NCBI GenBank assembly: GCA_029718625.1
Contig: CM056377.1
Span: 36,718,457 to 36,782,456 of the forward strand
DNA length: 64,000 nucleotides
Direction: 5' to 3'
Source of the DNA: Synaphobranchus kaupii
Taxonomy: Eukaryota; Chordata; Actinopteri; Anguilliformes; Synaphobranchidae
The position numbers and the translations under genes are program-made. The notes under the pieces are model-generated. The model had not been told where the DNA came from, made no database searches, and worked only from the letters and a program-made list of their open reading frames with translations. Below, in pieces: positions 46,614 to 57,626 of this stretch (positions are counted from its first letter, which is position 1; every line of letters begins with the position of its first letter).

Positions 46614-49402
46614 GGTCCGTGTATCTTTTGGTCATTCGATTTTCCTTTCAGAAACGGGTATTAAAAAACAAAAAACGAGTGGTTATTTGATTTTCGTTTT
46701 AAAATACAAAAACTAAAATTGAAATACAAGGCGTTTTTCTTTTTCATGGTCAAAAAGGGATGAGCGAAATTTAAAAAATGGTTTGATTTTCATTTTCTAT
46801 TTCGAATAACAAAAAATATAATCACTAGACAACAGAAACGAAAAAAGGCCCGTTTTTTCATATTCTGATACCGGAAGTGGTCATTTACGAGACAAGACTG
46901 TCTGGCTTGATTAACGTGGCATTCACCTGAACGCTACACGACGTTTCGCCGACTTTTCAACACAAAAATGTTCACTGGGTAACAGAAAAAACAATGGTTA
47001 TTTAGTCTTCAAATGCCCATTTTGTAATCATATAACCTCAAAATCACGCTTGGATTTTTTTCTCGGAAGATCAGGCTAAACAAGCTGTTATTGGCTTGTG
47101 TCAAAATAAATATTCATTATTTTACGTCTCTTTTACCGCTCACTTATGCGTACTTTTATACATATAGGCTAATATAATACAAATATAAGTCACATAAAGA
47201 TCAGCGTATTTTTGTAGTGTATTGACAGATGCAGACTTCCCCTGAGAAAATATGCTAGGTCTATAACTCCCTTAATGCTGAACTCATTTTCGTGTTATAA
47301 ACGTCAGAAATATCTGCATAACACAGGTTACCTTATTGCCAAATTTCCCAGAACAGCTAGCATATTTGCAAAAGGCTTTTAACGACTATCTACATGAGTC
47401 AAAATGTCGATGTTTTTTGCTGTAAATTAATTTATAATTTCAGAGAAATATGAATAGGCTGCTGTAATTGGGACGTCAATAACTACCACTAGGGGGGCAT
47501 AGAGTAAGCGTCATTAACAAGGAGTAGCATAATAATGAACGCACACCCATAGTTTCTTACTCCAGGACATCGCATTCTGCAGAAATATAACCCAGTTTTA
47601 ATTAGCCTACAAAATGAGCTGGAATTCTTAGAGAAAGTTGCAGTAGCCTATTCTACGTGGCTTTTTACACGTTTAGATAGGCTACCTCCGCTTTTCTTAC
47701 CAACTGGTTGCCTACGTTTCAAAGTAGGCTATGCAATTTTACTGGAGTTAGCCTACTCGTAGCAGGGGGGAAATAGCTTCGTTATCCAGAAGACCAGCTT
47801 GACTGAGAATAGTGTGATCCACCATTATAAAATTAGATGTGCACCAAGTCATATAGCGAGGCTATTGAACTGCGATGTGCTGTATATAAAGCAATAAAAT
47901 GAACATTATTATTAAAGTTTGGAGCAATAACTGCTCACAGTTATCTATGAAATACATTTGTATAGGCTATCTCATGTCATGCAGTCTACCAATATTAAAC
48001 CTCCACTTAGATATTTAATGCATAGCTTATATCATAATCAGCTCTGACAACATTTTGACAACTCTTGTAGGCTATAAAAGGGCGTTTTTACAAATAGGCT
48101 TTTTTGTAAATTTGTAAATAAGGTGTTATGCAGATATTTCTCACATATAACACGAAAATTAGTTCAGAATGAAACGAGTTATAGGCCTAGCATATTTTAT
48201 CATATGATAGCATACAAATGTATTTCATAGACAACTGGGAGCAGTTATTGCTCCAAACTTTAATAATGCTCTAAGAATTATAACTGGGTTATATTTCTGC
48301 AGAATGCGATGTCCTGGAATAAGAAATTATGGGTGTGCGTTCATTATTAGGCTACCTCTTGTTAATGACGCTTACCCTATGCACGGTGGCCCCCTAGTGG
48401 TAGCTGTTGACGTCCCAATTGTAGCAGCCTATTCATATTTCTCTGAAATGATAAATTAATTTACAACAAAAAAACGTCGAAATTTTGACTCATGTAGGCT
48501 ATAGTCGTTAAAAGGCCTTTTGCAAATATGCGAGCTGTTCTGGTAAATTTGGCAATAATAAGGTACCTGTGTTATGCAGATATTTCTGACGTTTATAACA
48601 CGAAAATGAGTTCAGCATTAAGGGAGTTATAGACCTAGCATATTTTCTCAGGGGAAGTCTGCATCTGTCAATACACTACAAAAATACGCTGATCTTCATG
48701 TGACTCATATGTATTATATTAGCCTATATGTATAAAACTACGCATAAGTGAGCGGTATTTAGTTTTTTATATTTATGGACTGAGCTGAACATGCCCTTTC
48801 ATGCCGACTTGAAATGTATAGGTCTACGCCTTGAAATAAATACGAGTGGAAATAAATAGGCCTACCCATTTAAATAAATAAAAGAGACGTAAAATAATGA
48901 ATATTTATTTTGACACACGCCAATAACAGCTTGATTAGCCTGATCTTCCGAGAAAAAAAATCCAAGCGTGATTTTGAGGTTATATGATTACAAAATGAGC
49001 ATTTGAAGACTAAATAACCATTGTTTTTTTCTGTTTCCCAGTGAACATTTTTGTGATGAAAAGTCGGCGAAACGCCGTGTAGCGTTCAGGTGAATGCAAC
49101 GTTAATCAAGCCAGACAGTCTTGTCTTGTAAATGACCACTTCCGGTCTCAGAATATGAAAAAACGGGCCTTTTTTCGTTTCTGTTGTCTAGTGATTATAT
49201 TTTTTGTTATTCGAAATAGAAAATGAAAATCAAACCATTTTTTAAATTTCGCTCATCCCTTTTTGACCATGAAAAAGAAAAACGCCTTGTATTTCAATTT
49301 TAGTTTTTGTATTTTAAAACGAAAATCAAATAACCACTCGTTTTTTGTTTTTTAATACCCGTTTCTGAAAGGAAAATCGAATGACCAAAAGATACACGGA
49401 CC
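46614..49402. repeat. 2.8-kb long-inverted-repeat element, family unknown
   Basis: The left end ggtccgtgtatcttttggtc and the right end gaccaaaagatacacggacc are exact inverses. The arms pair over about 1 kb (46614-47612 with 48290-49402), with few mismatches. A second paired block lies further in (47909-47970 with 48205-48265). The left arm holds about 300 bp (47613-47908) missing from the right arm. The central spacer carries a diverged copy of an arm segment (gttatgcagatatttctcac, gagttataggcctagcatat). No coding capacity and no clear target duplication are seen. Confidence 0.88.
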
Positions 49403-49699
49403 ACGGACCGTTTTCGTTACAAAAGAATTACGGATTATCCGATGATACCTAGACCCACAATGTATATGCTGCTTTATTTTTTATTTTAGCTGCTTCTGGT
49501 TAATTAGGTTTGATTGAGATAATGGATAAAGTTGTCTGTTTTTGAGGGAATGAGAGCTATGTTTGCTATATGTCATGCGGTCTGGACAGCGTCCCTCCAA
49601 GACTAGGGTTGGGAAACACTGTTAGGCAATGTAGTCATTCAATTAATTTCTTATTTTCAACTCCCCAGAGCCATGTCGTTTATGTTTTGTTTCTTCCGC

Positions 49700-49760
49700 C
49701 AAGTTCCAATCAAGAGGCATATCAGGCGGAGGCGTGGTTTTCTTACTCCGCCCACTCAGG
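49700..49760 (+). promoter_or_regulatory. Putative tm9sf1 promoter (CCAAT box and GC box)
   Basis: A CCAAT box (ccaatca from 49706) and a GC box (ctccgcccac, 49745-49754) lie about 1.2 kb upstream of the tm9sf1 ATG. An acceptor (ttttccag, ending 50908) 11 bp before the ATG implies a non-coding first exon. A possible donor is at 50036 (ctgcg-gtaatg). Confidence 0.4.
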
Positions 49761-50907
49761 AAGAGTCTCTCGTGGTGACGTGGTGTACAGTTAGCTGTCC
49801 ACAATTCGCCTGATCCCCGTGCTTTTGAAATTAGAATCGAATCGGGGTAAAGCCTACATAGCGTTAATTGTACAGATAACTGAACACCAGTCAAACATGA
49901 CAAAAAACGCATAAACATATCCCCAAGAGAACAAGATATTATAGAAAGAGTAAGAGTAGAGGAGGCAAGTGTTACCGGGCCTGGATTGTATAATCTTGAC
50001 AGTCGGAGTTTTGGGACTGTAAAGAAGAAACTGCGGTAATGTAACAAATTCTAGATAACGTTAGCTGTAAGTTAAATTATGTAGATAGTAGCAATATGTA
50101 GTATCGGTGTAACGTTAACGTTAGCTATATGAATACAAACAATGAAGATGAAATTAGCTAACGTTTAACGTTAATATTGTGCAAGATAGACTATTTGATG
50201 AAGTACCTGAGCAATGTTGGTATCACTGGAAAAAAACGGTTATTTTTTACTACCGTGTTAACCATGCAGCTGTTAAGTTAAACCTAGCCAGCTGGCTAAA
50301 AACAAGAATAACCAAGCAAATCAAAGAAATGTGAACGTAACCCACGAGAAGTTAACACTGAGCTCCTTTGCAAGTGACAGCTAGCTATCGTTAGCTAATA
50401 CCCGATCTGACAGAATGGCTTAACGTTAACGGTGCTATGCCTATGTTACACATTGCCATTGGTTACCTGGGTACAATAACGTACGATATTTAAGTACGTT
50501 TGCCTGGCTAATATGAAAAGGGACCGTTTCCGATTTATTGATAGCGAGCTAGCAAACACAAGTCATAAAGATATCTTGTCTTGGTTTTTTAGGCATTTTT
50601 TCTCCATATATATTTTTACAGAACGCCCGAAGTCACACACTGCATCATGCAGCTATCATTCACAGAGATTACTAGCGTAATGTTACATAAAGCAACATAT
50701 ATCAGGATTCATTATTTGGACCTAACGTTAGTGCTAATAGCCTTTGAGTTATATAGAAAAATGTAGACGACCTATGACAAGCTTATACATGCTCAAATTA
50801 TATTTTTCGTATTTTACAGTCGTATCCTATGTGTATTTGGTACGTTGAAATTGGCTAGCATTTATCATCGAAAAACATTCTAAGTTTTTTAAAATCTTGA
50901 TTTTCCA
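49761..50907. other. Probable tm9sf1 5' untranslated exon and first intron
   Basis: No coding sequence is seen. The stretch is rich in repeated taacgtta and gctagc words, like the regions upstream of dcaf11 and fen1. The exact non-coding exon boundaries cannot be fixed from sequence alone. Confidence 0.35.
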
Positions 50908-50919
50908 GCAGGGGTTGTC

Positions 50920-53900
50920 ATGACAACAAGCTTGGGACTTCCTACTCTGCAGCGTGCTGGTTGGGGTTTGGGAGTGAGCGTACTGGCCCTGCTTCTCCTG
51001 CCCCAGATAGGATGGGCAGTGAGCTACAAGTCTGGAGATCATGTGACTTTGTATGTGAACAAGGTCGGTCCCTACCATAACCCACAGGAGACCTATCACT
51101 ACTACACTTTACCCGTCTGCAGGCCCAAAGAGGTTAGTGAACAAGGAGTCCAAGTGAATCGTTTTGTTACTGTATACCATTGTAAGTAAATGTCTCTCCA
51201 CGTGATCTGATATCACTATGCATGACTGTGTCACCATTTCAGGTGAGGCACAAGGCCCTAAGTCTTGGAGAAGTTCTTGATGGTGACAGGATGGCAGAGT
51301 CTCTGTATGAGATCCGCTTCAAGGAGAACACAGAGAGAAAGACTCTGTGTCAGCTCAGCCTCAATGAGAAAGAGGTGAGTATAATGTGTTTCCTGGGAGG
51401 ACCAATTACTGTAGAGTAAATCAAAAGCTGGTGCTTTGAGTTGTGCGCTGAAGCTAATCTGCATAAAAGCACAATTGTTCTTTGTTTGATGTCGTGATCC
51501 ATCAAAGCACTTAACCCATGGAAAGTATGCTGCCAATTCGGTATGATGACACATTTGTGAAAGGAGAAAGCACCACTAAAGTAAACGTCTAAACGAGAAA
51601 CTGACTGCCCAATCAGCCGTGATACATTGAGCGATACAGTGGGGATTCGGTGCGACCCAGAGCTTTTTATCTGTGCCTCAGATGGAGCAGCTGCGTGAAG
51701 CGGTGGAGGAACTCTACTATTTTGAGTTTGTCCTAGATGACATTCCCATCTGGGGCTTTGTGGGCTACATGGAGGAGAGTGGCTTCCTGCCACACAGCCA
51801 TAAGGTGTTTTTCTTCTCTTTCTCAATTGCTCTCTCTCCCAGTTTTTTTTTTGTCTGTTTGTATGTGTAAACTTTCCTCCCCTTTATTCCGTACGTTTGT
51901 CACAAAAAGGTGGGTCTGTGGACACACCTGGATTTCAACATCGAATACAACGGGGACTCCGTGATCTTTGCCAACGTGTCTGTGAAAGACGTGAAGCCGG
52001 TGCCTCTGGACGGAGGCGGCGGGGCACCGCAGATCGGAGGGGCAGGCGGGGGCCTGGCGGTGAGCCACACTTACAGCGTGCGCTGGTTCGAGAGCCCCCT
52101 CCCCCACGGGAGGCGGGCAGAGCGCCTGCAGGACTACTCCTTCTTCCCCAAAACCCTGGAGATCCACTGGCTCTCCATCATCAACTCGCTGGTGCTGGTC
52201 GTCCTGCTGCTGGGCTTCGTCATCATCATCCTCATGAGGGTGCTCAAGAATGACTTTGCGAGGTGAGGTGGAAGGAGGCTATGGGTTCAGAGGAGTGTGG
52301 GTGGTGGGGTGCAGTACAGGTGAGTGGGCGTGTTGTGCCATTTTAAGGCTCTCACCCGTGGTTCCTCTAACAGGTACAACGTGGAGGAGGAGGGGGGCTG
52401 TGATGATCTAGATCAGGGGGACAATGGCTGGAAGATCATCCACACCGATGTCTTTCGATTCCCCCCCTACAAGAGCCTGCTGTGTGCTGTGCTGGGAGTC
52501 GGAGCTCAGTTTCTAACATTAGCCACGGGTAAGCCCCGCTGTGCTGGCACACGTAGTTGCGCTCGTCCCACGTCCTGCTCGCAACAGAACTCCTCCGTTT
52601 TCTGAGTGCAGTCTCATCCTCTCCGTTTCAAATTCAAAATCGCTTTCTTTTGCGACAGATGTGGCAGTCATACTAGCGCATGGAAATGTCACCCTGATCA
52701 TTTTAGTATTTGTCAGCATTAGTATTAGTATTTTTTCATGCCTCTCTGGAGTAACTGAGCAATAGCAGCTGTTTAGTTTGCATACCTCTTCCCCCTCGTT
52801 CTTGCCTCTTGTTCTTTGTCTGTCATTTAACAGTCTGTGTGGGCTGCTGAAGTGAGAGGACTCATAAAGGGTAAAAATGTAGATGTATTTTTATTGATTT
52901 TGACTCCACTTTTAGGGTTTTCCTTAGACTGGGGAAGTAAAAAATATAATCATTACATATTTCATTTTTCTCTCTAATTAGTAACAGGATCTGACTTTGA
53001 AATTATTTACTTCATCAGCTTAAATCAACTGCAGGGAATACACATGTTAGTGTAGTATTTGAATACATGTTAAAAACATACATTGCATGATCACATAGAT
53101 GTTGTCCCTGCTATTGAAGTGACCCTTGATAATCTTGCTTATTAGACATCCTTTGTCTTCATTGCATGAATAACACACGTTGTCCTAAATCGACATGGAA
53201 TGCTGGAGCTGGATACTGAAATTAAACAGAGTGCTGTCACGTTATCCATCAAATGTGGGAGCAGTCTGAAATGCAGATAGACTGGCACTTCCTGTGTTCA
53301 TTATATGTAAGCTTGCTCCTCCTCCCCCTTGGCTTCCATAGGAATCATCGTAATGGCATTGCTGGGGATGTTTAACGTGCATCGCCATGGCGCCATCAAC
53401 TCTGCAGCTATCGTCCTGTATGCGCTGACCAGCTGCGTGTCGGGATACTGCTCCTGTCGGTTCTACACCCAGATCCACGGTCAGCGCTGGGTCTGGAACA
53501 TCATCCTCACTTCCTCCCTCTTCTCAGGTGTGTGCTTTATTACTGGTTACAAAATGAAATCACTCACTAGAAGCAGAATTATTTATTCATATTTTGTTCA
53601 TCTACTATTTAGTATGTCCAGTAACCGTACAACAAAGGTTTTTGATATGCTGATGTTTTGGGTAATGCTACAAGCAAGATTAATTTCTTTGTCTGTGTCT
53701 CTTTTGATGGCGTGGTCCAATAGCACTGAGTGTAGCATTAAGACTCAGTTTCCCATCACCCCCCACTGCTTCTCATAGCCCCGCTGTTCCTGACCTGGAG
53801 CGTGGTAAACTCCGTGCACTGGTGGAGCGGGTCGACTCAGGCCCTGCCCGCTACAACAGTGCTCCTGCTGCTCGGGGCATGGGTGCTGGTGGGCTTCCCC

Positions 53901-55407
53901 CTCACCGTCATCGGAGGCATCGTGGGCAAGAACCGGGCCGGAAACTTCCAGGCGCCCTGCCGCACCCGCAACATCCCCCGTCAGATCCCCGCTCAGCCCT
54001 GGTACAAGCACACTTCTGTGCACATGGCCATTGGGGGTTTCCTGCCCTTCAGGTGCGTGGGGTTGCCGTGTGTGGGAGAGGAGGCCTCCCCTCTCAGCAC
54101 TTCTCTCTCTTTGTTGCTTTGTGAGTCTCTTGACAGAAATATGTCTGCTTTATCTCTACTGTGCCATTTAAAAATCTCCCCCGGCAGTACATCTTCTGTC
54201 GTTTTCTTTGTTGCGCTGCTTCAGTTGCCATTACACTTTCTGTCAGCGCAGCACCAGTAGCTCTGTTTATTAGGGTGGTGTAAGAACCGTACCATTGCTG
54301 CAGTGCAATGGAAGTGACTGTTTATCGGTGTGGAGTCAGTACTGTAGCCCTGTTGCAGTGCAGTGTTGGTACTTCTCATTTTGTATTCAGCTCACCACAG
54401 CTATATATTAGAGGTGTCAGCTAGAGGTGTCAGCTTGTGTAGTATTGCCAAGAGCACTTCCACATACAACCACAGTAATCAGTTTTGCCTATATTTGTAC
54501 CCAGTATACGTAAGGATACTGGATACTCCAGCTACTTTGAAACATGAGCAAATCAGAGGAAAATTATTGTTGGCTTTCTCCAGAGGTGAATTTGCATATA
54601 AATACTTTGAGGAAGTGCAGACCAGACCAAGTCAAAACAAGGAGTAGTTCTGATGAAATGTTACAGTAACAGCATTACTATGGTGCGCTTCACTCTTACA
54701 GAGGAGAAAATTGGCACAGCAAAGGTTGTCATGGTGTAGCTAACTATAAATTCCTCTGCTGTGTATTTGAGATTTCTTTCTGTGAATTTACTTTTTGCCT
54801 GGGGCTGTGACCTTTAACATCACTCTGAGGAAAATAAAATCTTGTGCCTCTAGAGGGCGTAAAACTTATAGAATTTCACACATACTTGATTCATGAAAGG
54901 CAGAAAGCTAGCATACGAATGCCAGACTAACCTGAGTCCCTCTGACTCGTGCCGTGTCAGTAAATCTGTCTCAGTGTCAGTACAGTAATTGTGCCTCTCC
55001 CTCTGTTCCCCAGTGCCATCTCGGTGGAGCTGTACTACATCTTTGCGACGGTGTGGGGCAGGGAGCACTACACGCTGTACGGCATCCTGCTCTGCGTCTT
55101 CGCCATCCTGCTGTCGGTGGGCGCCTGCATCTCGGTGGCGCTGACGTACTTCCTGCTGTCGGGGGAGGACTACCGCTGGTGGTGGCGCAGCGTGCTGAGC
55201 ACCGGCTCCACCGGCATCTTCATCTTCGTCTACTCCGTCTTCTACTACCGCAACCGCTCCAGCATGAGCGGCCTGGTGCAGAGCGCCGAGTTCTTCGGCT
55301 ACTCGCTGCTCACCGCCCTCGTCTTCTCCCTGATGCTGGGCACTGTGTCCTTCTGCTCCTCGCTGGCTTTCATCCGCTACATCTACCGCAGCCTCAAGAT
55401 GGACTGA
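50920..55407 (+). CDS. tm9sf1: Transmembrane 9 superfamily member 1, 8 coding exons
   Basis: TM9SF proteins are nine-pass membrane proteins of endosomes and Golgi; TM9SF1 has been linked to autophagy. Exons: 50920-51132, 51243-51374, 51682-51804, 51910-52262, 52374-52528, 53342-53527, 53779-54052, 55014-55407. They join in frame to 609 residues (human 606). A signal peptide covers roughly residues 1-33 ([12 protein letters not shown]), followed by the lumenal domain with [18 protein letters not shown] and [18 protein letters not shown] Gly-rich stretch ([15 protein letters not shown]) enlarges the lumenal domain compared with human. Then come IHWLSIINS with the first membrane span, [15 protein letters not shown], and the eight-span C-terminal region, including [20 protein letters not shown] and [12 protein letters not shown]. 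The C-terminal KMD fits the KxD/E Golgi-retention and COPI-binding motif of the family. Confidence 0.95.
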
Positions 55408-55735
55408 GAGGGAGTGGCCCCCCGCCGGACCCGAGAGGGGCCCGGCGTTCGTACAGATGAACAATGGGGACTTTGACACGGGCAGAACGAGAGGAACATA
55501 TATTTGAGGGGAGAACTGGAGTATTTATATGAACACACGCCTGGATAAAGGGATTGCGAGAGAACACGTGCAGCGGGTTGGTCTGTCGGCGCGTATGGTG
55601 GAGCGTCTGCCCGCAAGGTGCAAGTTTGCGGGGGCAAGGTGTGTACGTGAAAGACTGAAAAATGCGATTTGCAGGTCGCCTCAATGGCCACCGTTGACTG
55701 TGATTCCAGTTCTGATGTAAATATACAAACTTTTC

Positions 55736-55741
55736 AATAAA
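55736..55741 (+). terminator. Likely tm9sf1 poly(A) signal
   Basis: An aataaa hexamer about 330 bp after the tm9sf1 stop codon, in ttttcaataaaatcac. Confidence 0.65.
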
Positions 55742-55759
55742 ATCACTTTCTTTTTTTAA

Positions 55760-57620
55760 TAACAACTGTGTCACTTAATTAAAAAAATAAAATAAAATCA
55801 TACCAAAAAAAGATCTCAACAGGCTCTGCAAAGAGAATTCATCACTTGTCCAGCTGTCCAGAAATTAGTCAAAAGCCTTCTTCCATTGATGCCAGGTTTA
55901 CTTTTCTCATCTACACATGCATCTTAAATACTTTACTTAATTTACTCTTACTTCATTTTTTCCCTTAACATTGATAGAAGTTTGTTTAACTGCCTTAAAT
56001 AATTGTTCATATTGAAGAACACTGTGCAATGTTATCAGCAGATTCCATGGCAAGATAAAAACAAAAAAAACAAAGTACATTTTAGAAAAAATAAATTTTA
56101 CTGGCTCTACAGAAAAAATTCAAACGGCTCACATATTGCAGGATGAACAGTAAATGTGCTCCAGCACAGCCCAGTTTTTTCAGAAATGATTTCAATATTT
56201 GCGCTAAACTTATATAGTCCATGAGAATACTGAACCATGTGTCCTTCTGTATTGTAACAGACTAGACTATGCCAAGCTGAATTTATTAGAAAAGATTTAT
56301 TATCAAAACCATTGCCACCAACTAACATTTGCAGCTATTTACATATTTAGACAGGTAGCGACAAGTTATGGTTTTCTGATAAAATTGACTGAAAAACATT
56401 TCCATGTTGGGTTTTATTGGACTGACCATTGTGAGGTACAATCTTCTGCAGGGGAACATTTGGCTAGACATTTAAGATGATATGTACAAACCATGCTATG
56501 AATGCAAAGTAGATGCACATATACCACCACATGGATTAATAACCATTGAACAGTGTACCACAATTGATACATACACTGTGGCATGAAAATCTATACAATA
56601 ACTGGAAATTGTGCACTAAACCAGGACTAGAAAACTACCACAAAACAAACATTACCCAAACCATTACAACTGTGTACAAGGCTGGAGCCCTCACAATATA
56701 CAGAATTGATGGGCTACATCTCCGAACACGTAACACAACAATACAGTACAATACTATGATCTCATTCAGTACTCATGTAAGCTGTGCTTGGCAAAAACCA
56801 GCTCAAATTAAATAAGTGTTGGTTTCACATTCAGTAAAGCATCAAGTGGCACAGAGCCTTGTCAGAACTGAAGTGTCAAGAGCATGGTGTTCAGATAAGT
56901 TACAAAAACACACTGGAAACTGTTGAAATTGTATAAAATATATTCTATTTAAAAACAAAGGCTATTGCATAAAACAAGGTTTTAAAAAAATAAAAAACCA
57001 CAGCAAATGCAACTTACAATACAAATCAGTCAGTGATTTAGTCACTCAATGTTTAGAATGTAAGTCAATCGTATTTCATTCAACACTCTGTGGATGAAGT
57101 ATGCCAGTCAATCAGCATGCAAATTAATGCATTCCAATCGGTCATAGTACTGCATATCAGTCCATGAAGCTATATACAACAATAAACGGAACTCCACAAA
57201 AATAACACAACAGGATACACACTTTTAAAAACACTTAGGGCCTGATTTACTAAGACCTTTAGTGGGTGCAAAACCTTTTAGCACACGCAAAACTAATAAC
57301 ACAGCCAATGATTGGGGCAAAAGAAATGCCATGACCAATCATTGGCCATGTTATTGGTTTTATGTGTGCTAAAAGGTTTTGCATGTGCAAAAGGTCTTAG
57401 TAAATCAGCCCCTTAGATGGCTCACGTCCATCTTGCCCCTCTGCCCTTCCAGTTATGAATTAGTGGATCGACATGGGTCTAATGCATGTCCACTGATAAA
57501 TGACACCAATAAGGCTTTTTGGTTAGATTAAAATATTACATAACAGTTGTTCTAAACGTAATGAACAACATGAAACCCTGATATTTCAGTGGAGTTCCAT
57601 CAAGATTTTTGTACCCCTGC
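55760..57620. other. DNA between tm9sf1 and nanog, probably nanog 3' untranslated region in part
   Basis: No coding exon recognised. A tttatt word (minus-strand aataaa) near 56298 could end a long nanog 3' untranslated region, but this is not secure. One MITE (57238-57412) is listed separately. Confidence 0.4.
57238..57412. mobile_element. Palindromic Harbinger-type MITE (175 bp)
   Basis: The ends gggcctgatttactaagacc and ggtcttagtaaatcagcccc are near-exact inverses, and the arms continue through gcaaaaccttttagcacac. TTA flanks both sides (57235-57237 and 57413-57415), a three-base duplication as made by PIF/Harbinger elements. It lies about 0.2 kb downstream of the nanog stop codon and may be transcribed in its 3' untranslated region. 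Confidence 0.8.
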
Positions 57621-57626
57621 AGTTAC

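Noticed and set aside
51823..52253. Open frames in alternate frames over tm9sf1 exon 4
   Set aside because: Frame-shifted and antisense readings of a GC-rich coding exon.
54850..55479. 209-residue minus-strand open frame over tm9sf1 exon 8
   Set aside because: It is the antisense shadow of a GC-rich coding exon; the low-complexity His/Ala/Asp composition matches no protein.
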